A stretch of DNA of 64,000 bases from an uncultured Prevotella sp. (GTDB lineage: Bacteria > Bacteroidota > Bacteroidia > Bacteroidales > Bacteroidaceae): contig CAMJDL010000005.1 of NCBI GenBank assembly GCA_946404405.1, forward strand, positions 56,495-120,494, read 5' to 3'. The notes below the pieces were generated by a model. That model was given only the letters and a program-made list of their open reading frames with translations, was not told where the DNA came from and ran no database searches. The stretch's first letter is position 1, and each line of letters begins with the position of its first letter. Both the position numbers and the translations under genes were made by a program. Below are positions 1 to 9,090 of the stretch, one piece after another.

Positions 1-1
1 C

Positions 2-418
2 AAGAATATCGAAAGTGAAGTTATTGAATCTGTATGGAATCAATATGATGGCTACACATGGTTTGTTCAGATGATGATGAATGAACTTTTCGCATTAACT
101 GCAACCAATGAAACATGTAAGACTGACATGATTCCAAAGGCAAAGTATAATGTCGTATTATCTCAAGAAAGTAGTTATAAGGATTTGTTGTCCAACCTTC
201 CTCCCAAGCAGAAGATAGTGTTGCAAGCTATTGCCAAAGAAGGAATTGCTCGCAACATTACCTCTTCAAAATTCATCAAAAAATACAATCTCAATTCTGC
301 CAGTTCCGTACAGGCTGCAGTCAAACTACTATTAAAGAATGATTTACTTACCCAAATAGACAATGGTTATCGTGTTTACGACTTTTTCCTATCGGAATGG
401 TTGGCGACGGTGTATTAA
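2..418 (+). CDS. C-terminal fragment of AAA/archaeal-type ATPase (truncated by window edge)
   Basis: Frame is open from base 2 (KNIESEVIESVWNQYDGYTWFVQMMMNELF...); C-terminus KIVLQAIAKEGIARNITSSKFIKKYNLNSASSVQAAVKLLLKNDLL...GYRVYDFFLSEWL matches the tail of the 11799..12941 protein. Confidence 0.8.
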   Translation, partial: KNIESEVIESVWNQYDGYTWFVQMMMNELFALTATNETCKTDMIPKAKYNVVLSQESSYKDLLSNLPPKQKIVLQAIAKEGIARNITSSKFIKKYNLNSASSVQAAVKLLLKNDLLTQIDNGYRVYDFFLSEWLATVY

Positions 419-490
419 TTTAGAAAATCAGTCCCCAGTTTTTATTCCCCCAAGAACGATATCCGCTTCAGTGGCAACATATTCTTGTCT

Positions 491-3400
491 TTATCCGACC
501 ACTTTACCGAATTCTTTTTCTATGAGTTCTTCCATCCGACCTTCCTTGGCATAGGGGACTGTATCCACTTGCCGGAAGTTGCTCTGTTCTGGTTGAAGTG
601 TGGGATCGAAGCCGAGTATATAGCGAGTGGCTATAAGATAGATGATGCGTGTTGGAGCAAATCCATACACTTGATGTTTGAGAATGTGCTGAATACGCTC
701 TTTGTCATCAGGGATTTGTCGGCACATCTCTACATTATTATATAGTCGACGCACAATCTCGGTAATATATAGGCCAGATTTCATATAGAGGTCGGCAAAT
801 GTTTTATTGGGGTCTTCGAAGATATGGGGATTCTCCTGTTCCAGCAAGTCCACCATCTTTTTGACCACCCATTTGGGCGTGAAAATCTGGTTGGTCTTCT
901 GCGGAGGTATATAGTCGAAGATGTCCTCGCTATGTGATTCATCAAAATAGTTGGCCAAGTCCATCCTTTTCTTTCTGAACTCAGCTATGGCATCGTCAAA
1001 CACCACTTCATCGAACAGATGCCCGTTGAAGTGTTTCTGCTCTCCGTCTTCAGTATAGTTGCCGCCATCCCTCAGGAAGCGGAATTCATCGAGTGTGATA
1101 CTGGTAACCTCTTTGAAGACTTCATCTTCAATGTTCTTGTCAAAATTATCGAGTGTAAGATGTCCTTCATCGTATGCCATAATGAAACTTGGAATTGTTC
1201 GGGCAAAGCCACGCAGATGCGCGCGAACTTCTTCTTCCACGCTGTCTTTTCTCCGCTCTTCCTTGTCTCTTTCAATGCGTTCGATAACCTCCTTTGGCTT
1301 ATTATTGATAATCTCGTCGGTAGCTTCTTTTATGGCATCATTCACGCCCTTCAATGCCGACTCCATCTCTTTGCGGAAGGTCTTTTCAGCATCCTCCAAA
1401 TCTCTCTCATTGGAAGCCTGCTTAATAGCCTCTTCGTGCTTCACCTCAGCAATTTTACGTTGTTGCTCGAAATCACCCTTTATTTTCTCTATCGTGGTTT
1501 CCACTTCTTTGTGTGAATCCCTAACTATACGCTTGGTTTGTGCCTTTGTAAGCTCATATTCTTCCGATGCAGGATTAATGATGTTTTGCTCTACTGCTGC
1601 TTTCAGACTATCGCCCACACGATTGATAGCCGTCAGCACTTGGTCGGCACTTTCTGCTGCCTTCGGTATTTCATCCTCTATCTTATCAAAGGTCTTATAT
1701 AACTTGTCGCCAAATATCTGCTGTTCCTGACCTATGATAAGCTCTTCAGGAATCATTACTTCGCCGTTATCGTCAACACTCACATTCCCAGCTTCGTCAA
1801 GGTTAGTACCTGTGCTCCGTCCTCGCTCTTCGTGGGCTTTATCCAACTTCTTTAGTATCTCGCCCACTATGGCGGGAGCACTGAATATGTTTGCAATGTT
1901 CCTGAACAAGAGATTGCTCATAAACCCTCTTCTTACCACTTCCTCGCATTTAATTTTTCTCGGGATGCTGAGCACCTTGTGCTCGTCAATTTGCATCATC
2001 CTTCCTTCATCGTCTTCTGCTATGACAGGGAAGAAGTTCATCAGCTGTTTGATGTTCTGCTTGCGCTCATCAGTTGTACCGCTACCTCCAGCAGTACTCT
2101 TTTTCAGGTTATTGGCAAACTCGTCATAGAGTATCAGCGTTCTTGCCGGGTCGAAATCGAAGACATAGGCATTTTCCTTTCTCACGATTTTCCCTCCTTC
2201 TGAATATTCGTATGGGTTCTGTGCCCTGAAAGCGGCCTGCATATATAGCTGAGCACTCTGCATATTGCTGAGCATCAATACTCCGCTCCATTCAGGAATA
2301 GTCACACCCGTAGTAAGCTGGCCTACACTCAGCGTGATTGTTTTGTCGTTGTTTTTGATGGCATCCTTTACCTTGTTATATGCTTTGACAGTTTCATCAT
2401 TGTCGTCCATCTTGCCGTCGCCAGCAGCCAGCACGACCTCATAGTCTTCGAATCCGCTACCTCCTTCTTTCAGTAGTTTAGCCATAGCTTTGGCACTATC
2501 GACACGGTTGAGTAGCCAGAAAGTGTGGGCCATTTCTTTTCTTAATTCCTCTGTTGCAAATGGAAACTTCTCCTGTGTTGTCAATGCCTTCAGGAATTTA
2601 CGCACATCTGTCTCATGCTCAAACTTGCCATCCTCTTTGGTCTTGAAGAACTCGTTGAGGTCGAAAGCATAGTCAATCGCTCCTTCCTCGTCCAGTTCCA
2701 TACCTTGTTTTACCTTTTCGCGCACGATGTCGCTCATGCGGTAAGTAAAGAGGTTAAGTTTTGGAAGTTCTTGATATGGGTTGTGGTTGTTGTCTGTCCA
2801 GTTGGCTTTAGCCTCCTGTTCGTCAGTGTAGCTCCAGTTGAATATCTGATAATCATCGAACTCTCCCGAGGCGATAGCCTTGAATGGTGTGCCGCTCAAA
2901 TAGAGTGTGAACTTGCGTTGGATATTGTTGAAAGCACGATCGGTACGCATGGTGTCCACTCCCTCATGACTTTCGTCCACAATCAGCATATCCCAACGTA
3001 ATTCTTTAATCCATTTCAGTTTATTATAATTTCCACCAAAATAGACGGAGCCTTTTAGTCCTTGCAGGCTTTCGAAACAAATCTGTCCTGCGAAGTTCTC
3101 ATCGCGGTTTGGGAGCCATTTCAGAAACATATCTCGTGTCATAACGCCCTGTCTGCCTCGCAACGACTCGTTGTCACTTACAAAGAGGTAGCCCGTTTGC
3201 CCTGCCATATATTTTTCGAAGTCATCATACCAAGAGTTAGCTATCGATGGGCGGTTAGTGACAATCAGCACATTCTTCGCCTTCATTTGTTTGATCAGGT
3301 CGTAGGTCGTGAGAGTTTTGCCGAAACGAGGTTTTGCATTCCATAGGAACTTACCCTCTCCGTTGTGGTCTATCAGGTAGGCCATAGTCTTTTCTGTGGC

Positions 3401-3799
3401 ATCCTGCTGCTCTTTACGGAGTTTATAACTATAGTGCAAGCCCTTTTGTTGGTAGTCTCGGCTGACGAACTCCTCGAAACACCGTCTTAGTTCCTGACCG
3501 TCTATGCGGAACCATTCCGTGTGGTCGTTGCGCTCAATGCCCTTGTGTTCTGTCAAAAAGTCATGGAAGTCATGGTCACGGAAATAGGTACAGTCATCGC
3601 GATACATGGCGATATCCTTCCATTCCAGAATAAACTGCACATCGGCAGTTTGCGTCTGCTGCTTGATGCGCTTGTGTACACCCTGCTCCGTATCGCCGAT
3701 TTTCAGCCATCCATTGTGGCGTGCTATCTCAGGAGTGCTGTAAGCATACATCATCCTGACGAAAGAGTTGAAACTCTGAATTCTGGTTGCGTCCATCAT
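491..3799 (-). CDS. Restriction-associated SF2 (DEAD/DEAH-like) helicase subunit with N-terminal GIY-YIG/T5orf172-like domain and C-terminal MTase-like segment
   Basis: 1102 aa; Walker A NAKPRFGKTLTTY, DESHEG box; N-term YAYSTPEIARHNGWLKIGDTEQGVHKRI...TEWFRID fits the T5orf172/GIY-YIG pattern; C-term NQIFTPKWVVKKMVDLLEQ...FADLYMKSGLYITEIVRRL resembles MTase motif X/I. Confidence 0.85.
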   Translation of the reverse strand: MMDATRIQSFNSFVRMMYAYSTPEIARHNGWLKIGDTEQGVHKRIKQQTQTADVQFILEWKDIAMYRDDCTYFRDHDFHDFLTEHKGIERNDHTEWFRIDGQELRRCFEEFVSRDYQQKGLHYSYKLRKEQQDATEKTMAYLIDHNGEGKFLWNAKPRFGKTLTTYDLIKQMKAKNVLIVTNRPSIANSWYDDFEKYMAGQTGYLFVSDNESLRGRQGVMTRDMFLKWLPNRDENFAGQICFESLQGLKGSVYFGGNYNKLKWIKELRWDMLIVDESHEGVDTMRTDRAFNNIQRKFTLYLSGTPFKAIASGEFDDYQIFNWSYTDEQEAKANWTDNNHNPYQELPKLNLFTYRMSDIVREKVKQGMELDEEGAIDYAFDLNEFFKTKEDGKFEHETDVRKFLKALTTQEKFPFATEELRKEMAHTFWLLNRVDSAKAMAKLLKEGGSGFEDYEVVLAAGDGKMDDNDETVKAYNKVKDAIKNNDKTITLSVGQLTTGVTIPEWSGVLMLSNMQSAQLYMQAAFRAQNPYEYSEGGKIVRKENAYVFDFDPARTLILYDEFANNLKKSTAGGSGTTDERKQNIKQLMNFFPVIAEDDEGRMMQIDEHKVLSIPRKIKCEEVVRRGFMSNLLFRNIANIFSAPAIVGEILKKLDKAHEERGRSTGTNLDEAGNVSVDDNGEVMIPEELIIGQEQQIFGDKLYKTFDKIEDEIPKAAESADQVLTAINRVGDSLKAAVEQNIINPASEEYELTKAQTKRIVRDSHKEVETTIEKIKGDFEQQRKIAEVKHEEAIKQASNERDLEDAEKTFRKEMESALKGVNDAIKEATDEIINNKPKEVIERIERDKEERRKDSVEEEVRAHLRGFARTIPSFIMAYDEGHLTLDNFDKNIEDEVFKEVTSITLDEFRFLRDGGNYTEDGEQKHFNGHLFDEVVFDDAIAEFRKKRMDLANYFDESHSEDIFDYIPPQKTNQIFTPKWVVKKMVDLLEQENPHIFEDPNKTFADLYMKSGLYITEIVRRLYNNVEMCRQIPDDKERIQHILKHQVYGFAPTRIIYLIATRYILGFDPTLQPEQSNFRQVDTVPYAKEGRMEELIEKEFGKVVG

Positions 3800-5685
3800 A
3801 CCATCTCCTTTACCTTAGTCCGAATGAAGTTCCGCTCTGCCTCGTCTAAGCCGTATTTGTCGAACAGTTGCTCGTCTATCTCTGTGATGCTCTTGCTCCA
3901 GTCAATGTCAGAGGAAAGGGTGAAGTCTTGGAGGGGAACAAAAGCCCATGTCGCTCGTTTATTATCTTGAGTAACCTTAAGAATACTGAGCAGAGCCCTA
4001 CAAAAACGTGTTTTTAGATATTTCAACAATCTTTCTGCTTCTTGCAAGGTGGCTAATTTCCCTATAGAAATAAAAGTCTGAGTATGTCCTATTCCTTTAA
4101 CTCCCACAAAAGGGGAACTTAAAGTTTCGCCAAAGGCTCCGCTACCATTTGACTTAGGAAGAATGACTTTGTTATAATCGAAATTGTCAGGTGGATTTAG
4201 GTATGATTTGCGAATCCACCGATATGCTCTTTTCCCCCCTTCCAAACCTATGATACGAACATAGTCATGTCCGTCATTTGGTCTTTCTTCATAGAACGCA
4301 ATATCTTTTAGCTTTTCCAGGACATTAGTTGTAACATCAAATTTATGACCCGCACTCAACTTATCTACTGCGTCTGTATGTTCATCATGCAATAGCTGAG
4401 TAAACTTATACGATTCTGGTGCATATATCCATGAACTAAGATTTGTTTTAATGAAAGGCTCAATTTTCTCCTTTATTGTACGCATCTCATCGTAAACTAT
4501 GAAATGACCTATGGGAGAGAACAACTTCTCTGAATTATAGTAGGTGATGGCAACTCCACCTTTAATATCAGTATTTGAAAAGATTTTGCTACAATCCCTT
4601 TCGTATGTCATAACTTTCAAATGCTTGTCTGCAAGCATTTTTATATTCCATTCTTTTGGAGTCTTTCCTGCATTAAAAAGCCATCGTGCAGGGGTTATCA
4701 GTTCTACAACTTGAGCATTCTTGTAGGACTCATCCATAAAGAAATTGTATATAGGAGGATTACTTGTACCCTCCAATTCCTCCTGATACGGTGGATTTCC
4801 AATAATTACATCGAACTTCATAATATTCTGGTTTTTAGTTTGACGTTTTTTGATGTCGTTTACTTTGATAGCTTCTCCTTTCTGCCAGTCCATGATTTTG
4901 CAAAAGGGAGTTGGAGAAATGACGGGGGCTTCATCAAAAAAGGAAAGCTGAGTATGTTGGAGTTGATCTTGTCTCTCACGAGGAATTCGGTACGAAAGTC
5001 CATCCATTTGCCAAAGGTTCCAGGAGATGATTTCGGCAAATTCTTGTAATAATGAAATTTCTGGTTTATTACCGAAGCGTTCCTCGTAATAGTCAATAAA
5101 AGTATAGAGCAGGTTTTCACGAGCCAGCAGCAAACTGTCACCCTGCCACTCGTAGCCATAGGTGCTCTGAAATGCCTGTTGCACTTGTGTGAGCCATTCT
5201 TCATCACTAATCTGCTGAGCATTGACCATGCAAAGTTTACGATCGAGTATACCAATACGCTCGTTGATGGCAATTGGCTCACCTGTTGTAGAGTCATAAC
5301 GGGAAACGAGAAAAGGGGCTTCGCCACAGGTAAGTTCCAGACTGCGTGTATTGATGTCAATATCTACATAGTCCACCATTTTTTTCACTATCCACGATGG
5401 GGTGAACACTTCAGCCATACCCTTGACTCGGTCCGTCTGTTCCTCCTTTGATTTGAGTACACGAGGACGAATCACCATTCCATGCTCACCCGTTATCAGA
5501 TGGGGCAGAATCTCAGAATGGTAATCATACTCTGGGCCGAGCGCTTCATAATCATGCGTAGCCCAGAAGATGTTTCGTCCTGTGGTATGGTCACGCAGCA
5601 GTGTATCAAGCACCTCCGCCGACAATGCCAGCAGGTCGTCCTCCCTGATGTCAATCAGCTGAGGACTCTCGTCTTTGTTGGACAT
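3796..5685 (-). CDS. Eco57I-like N6-adenine DNA methyltransferase (restriction-modification)
   Basis: 629 aa; AEVFTPSWIVKKMVDYVD, SLELTCGEAPFL (motif I) and FDVIIGNPPYQEE (motif IV NPPY); overlaps downstream helicase gene by 4 bp. Confidence 0.9.
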   Translation of the reverse strand: MSNKDESPQLIDIREDDLLALSAEVLDTLLRDHTTGRNIFWATHDYEALGPEYDYHSEILPHLITGEHGMVIRPRVLKSKEEQTDRVKGMAEVFTPSWIVKKMVDYVDIDINTRSLELTCGEAPFLVSRYDSTTGEPIAINERIGILDRKLCMVNAQQISDEEWLTQVQQAFQSTYGYEWQGDSLLLARENLLYTFIDYYEERFGNKPEISLLQEFAEIISWNLWQMDGLSYRIPRERQDQLQHTQLSFFDEAPVISPTPFCKIMDWQKGEAIKVNDIKKRQTKNQNIMKFDVIIGNPPYQEELEGTSNPPIYNFFMDESYKNAQVVELITPARWLFNAGKTPKEWNIKMLADKHLKVMTYERDCSKIFSNTDIKGGVAITYYNSEKLFSPIGHFIVYDEMRTIKEKIEPFIKTNLSSWIYAPESYKFTQLLHDEHTDAVDKLSAGHKFDVTTNVLEKLKDIAFYEERPNDGHDYVRIIGLEGGKRAYRWIRKSYLNPPDNFDYNKVILPKSNGSGAFGETLSSPFVGVKGIGHTQTFISIGKLATLQEAERLLKYLKTRFCRALLSILKVTQDNKRATWAFVPLQDFTLSSDIDWSKSITEIDEQLFDKYGLDEAERNFIRTKVKEMV

Positions 5686-5755
5686 TCTTTAATCAAATCA
5701 GACTTCACCTCAGCAATTGATGCAAGCATCATTGCTTTCGGTTTGCGCTGATTTT

Positions 5756-5912
5756 GCGCTTATAACTTTTGGACAATAAGCACTTATCGGAACTCTTTGG
5801 GCTTTAACACGTCAAAGCCTCTATACACGATAAAAGCGTGTCCGCTCTTACCAGATATAGAGGCTCTCGCATGCCCAACCAAGTGATAAGTGACGTCCAC
5901 GCCTATAAGCGC
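5756..5912 (-). ncRNA. Structured leader RNA candidate upstream of the RM operon
   Basis: Nested perfect inverted repeats: 5756-5764/5904-5912 (9 bp), 5770-5774/5895-5899 (5 bp), 5781-5788/5885-5892 (8 bp), 5816-5825/5856-5865 (10 bp); lies between a promoter (6059-6089) and the MTase start (5685). Confidence 0.6.
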
Positions 5913-6058
5913 GAACAATCACAATTATCAGCATCTTGGTTTGATAAGGAAATTTGCGAGATTTCTATATCTTCCTAATAACTGCTCATGTCGTTATTTG
6001 TTTTACCCTCAAAAGTCACACCGGCACCTCCACTGAGGCATACGCCAATGTTCAAGTG

Positions 6059-6089
6059 CAAAAGTACGAAAAACAATTGAATGTGCAAA
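6059..6089 (-). promoter_or_regulatory. Bacteroidetes-type promoter for RM operon leader
   Basis: Minus strand TTTG (6086-6089), 19 bp, TACTTTTG (6059-6066); matches TTTG-N19-21-TAnnTTTG. Confidence 0.65.
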
Positions 6090-6188
6090 ATGTTTTGCCG
6101 ACTTTTGCATGAAAAATGGTGAAATAGTGCGGTTTTGAGGCCAAAATTGTAAAATTCGATGCATTTAGATAGAAAAATTCAGAGAATT

Positions 6189-6220
6189 TTTGGCTATATT
6201 ACAAAAATGTTGTAATTTTG
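6189..6220 (+). promoter_or_regulatory. Bacteroidetes-type promoter
   Basis: TTTG (6189-6192), 20 bp, TAATTTTG (6213-6220). Confidence 0.65.
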
Positions 6221-6256
6221 CACAACCAAAAGTGGGATAACGTCTATTTTACAGAA

Positions 6257-6337
6257 ATGAATAAATTACCAGGCTCCATTTCTTGGAGCGCTTTTCTTGA
6301 AATGGGGGAGAGACACGAGAACTCTCCCAACTCATAA
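6257..6337 (+). CDS. Candidate 26-aa leader ORF MNKLPGSISWSAFLEMGERHENSPNS
   Basis: ATG-to-stop ORF just downstream of promoter 6189-6220; overlaps hairpins 6273-6289 and 6306-6328, so it may instead be structured leader RNA. Confidence 0.3.
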   Translation: MNKLPGSISWSAFLEMGERHENSPNS

Positions 6338-6462
6338 TTGTCGGTTCTTTGTTTGACAAGAATCGACTGCTTTGTTGTGTAAAAATAATTAGATAAGATA
6401 ATTCCGTTGTCTTGTCAGGGTTCGTATACCCTTAAAATTAAACCAAAATTAAAAAAATAACA

Positions 6463-7047
6463 ATGAACAAAAACATGAACAGCAATGAGGAAGCCCTCAG
6501 CTTATTTAATCGCCTGCTTGAACAACTTCATCAGGCAGGCATCATCAAAATTGATAATTTAGTATTCGTCGCCCCAAGCGCACAGTATGTTAACCACATC
6601 GACACTCAAATCTTTGGTGAGCGGCAACAGGAGAAGGACACATCATCTGCTGCACCCGTGAAAAGCACACCACTGCCACCAGAGCTCAGTATAAGAGATC
6701 GCATTCGCATGAGTATTGCATTGTTAATGGAAGAAAGGGCTGGCGACGAGCCACTATTCAATCTGCAGGGCCATTGGCAGGCCGTCTATCGCATCCTTGT
6801 GGATAAGGGCTACTGCCGTGATTCAGACTTCGACGGCTTCGATGCCTTCATCCGTACTGTGATGCCTGAGAAGGTGAATAAGCCGTACTCGAAGGGCTCA
6901 CTAAAGCAGATTAGTCAGACTGACTTTGTTCGACCTTTCAGCGAATGGAGATACGACGTACTGACATCGAAGACGCGCAAACCTTACGACCGGATGGTAG
7001 CCGTGGCAAGAAGATTTCTTGAGATTCTTGAACAAAATGGGCTGTAG
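6463..7047 (+). CDS. Hypothetical protein (194 aa)
   Basis: Long ORF after an A-rich translation initiation region typical of Bacteroidetes; no family recognised. Confidence 0.7.
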   Translation: MNKNMNSNEEALSLFNRLLEQLHQAGIIKIDNLVFVAPSAQYVNHIDTQIFGERQQEKDTSSAAPVKSTPLPPELSIRDRIRMSIALLMEERAGDEPLFNLQGHWQAVYRILVDKGYCRDSDFDGFDAFIRTVMPEKVNKPYSKGSLKQISQTDFVRPFSEWRYDVLTSKTRKPYDRMVAVARRFLEILEQNGL

Positions 7048-7069
7048 GAAGTAAAAAGTTAGTTAATTA

Positions 7070-7101
7070 TTTGGAAGTTACGGAAAAACTTCCTATCTTT
7101 G
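7070..7101 (+). promoter_or_regulatory. Promoter with palindromic spacer (operator candidate)
   Basis: TTTG (7070-7073), 20 bp, TATCTTTG (7094-7101); spacer contains GGAAGTT (7073-7079) and AACTTCC (7087-7093). Confidence 0.65.
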
Positions 7102-7107
7102 CAACGT

Positions 7108-7204
7108 CAGAAATGACTAATCCGGTATTTTCCGCGTGGGAGTAAGACTGAACCGCCCCTGCTCCAATTTTACAAAAGAGTCGCACAAGTTGCGGCTCTT
7201 TTAT
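7108..7204 (+). ncRNA. Small RNA candidate (about 95 nt)
   Basis: Promoter to terminator unit with no ORF beyond a 10-aa MTNPVFSAWE (7113-7145). Confidence 0.5.
7174..7204. terminator. Bidirectional intrinsic terminator
   Basis: aaaagagtcgcacaagttgcggctctttta hairpin between converging units. Confidence 0.7.
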
Positions 7205-7764
7205 TTTCCATATTTTCTGGAGAACGATAAAACAAAGTATTTGTCAAGCGCATAGCCTCGTTTGATGGAGATTGCTTGACCTCCTTTGAATATCAACACT
7301 TCTGAGGCTTGAGGATTCAACTCGAAGTATCGCTTAATCTGTGTAGCAAACAGACGTCCATTGTATGTGGTTGCCATGTTTAGGAGTACATGGTTTGTTT
7401 GGCCGATGGATTCTGCCAAGCGATTTATGATAGAAGACTTGCCTTGAATGGTTTTCAAGTCATACATTCGAAAGAGTCCCTTGCGCTCGAAGATAAAATC
7501 GGCAGTACGTATACCTTTCGGATTTGGCAGGATGAATACTCTATAGCCATGTGTGACTGCCCTCTGTGCAGCACTTAACAATGCTGGGAAATCTTCGTCG
7601 CTCTCACTGATAGCAGTGTATATGTATGTCTCACCCTTCACCAGACGGAACTCCTTCCTCATGGTGATGGACTGCAACTGACGTGAGAACTCAATGCCCC
7701 GAAGGATATGGAGCTGTGCCAATTCAAGGGCGATGTCACTGCTGTTTCGTAAATCTTCTTCCAT
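7201..7764 (-). CDS. Hypothetical protein, PD-(D/E)XK/CdiA-CT-like nuclease candidate
   Basis: IRTADFIFERKGLFRMYDLKTIQGKSSIINRLAESIGQTNHVLLNM. Start moved to ATG 7764 because the track start (TTG, 7803) lies in a -33 promoter box. Confidence 0.6.
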   Translation of the reverse strand: MEEDLRNSSDIALELAQLHILRGIEFSRQLQSITMRKEFRLVKGETYIYTAISESDEDFPALLSAAQRAVTHGYRVFILPNPKGIRTADFIFERKGLFRMYDLKTIQGKSSIINRLAESIGQTNHVLLNMATTYNGRLFATQIKRYFELNPQASEVLIFKGGQAISIKRGYALDKYFVLSFSRKYGK

Positions 7765-7772
7765 ACAGTTTG

Positions 7773-7804
7773 CAAAGGTACGAATAAATGAGTAAAAAAA
7801 CAAA
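7773..7804 (-). promoter_or_regulatory. Promoter of 7201..7764 gene
   Basis: Minus strand TTTG (7801-7804), 20 bp, TACCTTTG (7773-7780). Confidence 0.65.
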
Positions 7805-7810
7805 TTTATA

Positions 7811-7865
7811 ACCCACGTTTTACCCCACGCCTTAACTTTTAACCCACGTCTTAACCCAGCGGTAA
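7811..7865. repeat. Iteron-like direct repeats
   Basis: acccacgtttta (7811), ccccacgcctta (7823), acccacgtctta (7842), partial acccagcggtaa (7854); starts spaced 12, 19, 12 bp. Confidence 0.6.
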
Positions 7866-7959
7866 AAACCTTGCAGGAAATTGTAAATCTTCGTACCTTC
7901 GCCGGTGTCTAGACAACGTGTGAATTAATAACAATTTCGAACAAAAAACTGAATGAACA

Positions 7960-9090
7960 ATGGACAAAATGGATTCCATCGACGAGGCTATCCAGCAGGC
8001 TGGTCAGCCTGCTGACATCACGCCCGAACTGATAAAACTCGACAGCGACCGTATCACCTCCGACAGCGATGCCCCCGAAGAGGTGTTCCTCTACAAGATG
8101 TGTGGCACGCCGTGCTTCCCGCGTGGCGACCTGACCACGGTGACGGGACCTGCTAAGAGCGGCAAGACGTACTATATATCGATGCTCATGGCCTGTGCCG
8201 TCGGACATGAGGTGTTGGGATTGGAGCGGATTCGCGAGGAACCGCTCAAGGTGATGTGGTATGACACGGAACAGAGCCGATATACCACGAAGCGTATCTT
8301 GACAGACAGAGTCGGGAAGATGTTGGACCAGACAACTTTCCCCGACGAGCTGTTCTATGTCTTCAACGTACGTAACAGAACCACGGAGGAACGCCTGGAA
8401 TATCTGACACAGGCCATAGAGACCTATAAGCCAGATATCTGCATCATTGACGGTATTGCCGACCTGCTGGACGACATCAACAACGGCCCGAAATCGTTGG
8501 AGGTCATGATGCGTCTGTTGGCACTGGCTGCTGAACAACATTGCAACATCACAAACGTTATACACCTGAACCGGTCTGGCGATAAGATGAACCTGCGAGG
8601 GTGGATAGGTACGGTGATGGTGCAGAAGTCGTACGAGGTGTTCAACTGCGATAAACTGGGCAAGACCGATGCTTTCACCGCAGCGTTGACATTCTCCAGG
8701 CGTTTCCCTAAAAACGACGGTCTGTGTTTTGAGATTGACAACAACGGACTGCCCGTGGCCAGCAATGCCAACCGACAGGCAAACACTCAGGAAGCGTCAT
8801 CTGATGGTCATGGTATGCCCGACAAACAGTCGTTCAATCAGGAATTCGTTGACAGCGAAGCCACAGACCAGTATCTCCCCTGGGACTTCCGTAAGCTCTT
8901 CGATGCTGCGTTCGATACGACAGCCATGTTGGGGTACGATGATTTGAAGCAGCGTGTTAAGACGTTAGCGAACATCAAGCGTGGCACATACTACGATAAA
9001 CTGTTTGCAGAGGCCGAGCGTCGTCGCATTGTCCACAAGGAAATGATTAAGGGCGGGCGCATCGGTGTCATGCTGCTTCCTCCTTCGTAA
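7960..9090 (+). CDS. RecA/RepA-like AAA ATPase (AAA_25 type)
   Basis: Walker A VTGPAKSGKTYY; Walker B-like DICIIDGIADLL; 376 aa. Confidence 0.8.
   Translation: MDKMDSIDEAIQQAGQPADITPELIKLDSDRITSDSDAPEEVFLYKMCGTPCFPRGDLTTVTGPAKSGKTYYISMLMACAVGHEVLGLERIREEPLKVMWYDTEQSRYTTKRILTDRVGKMLDQTTFPDELFYVFNVRNRTTEERLEYLTQAIETYKPDICIIDGIADLLDDINNGPKSLEVMMRLLALAAEQHCNITNVIHLNRSGDKMNLRGWIGTVMVQKSYEVFNCDKLGKTDAFTAALTFSRRFPKNDGLCFEIDNNGLPVASNANRQANTQEASSDGHGMPDKQSFNQEFVDSEATDQYLPWDFRKLFDAAFDTTAMLGYDDLKQRVKTLANIKRGTYYDKLFAEAERRRIVHKEMIKGGRIGVMLLPPS

Noticed and set aside
1059-1730. 223-aa Ser-rich ORF opposite the RM helicase
   Set aside because: Ser/Leu-rich composition typical of antisense shadow frames; helicase frame has real motifs.
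7765-7803. Track N-terminal extension MFFYSFIRTFANC of the nuclease-like gene
   Set aside because: Covers its own -33/-7 promoter elements and uses a TTG start; ATG 7764 fits better.
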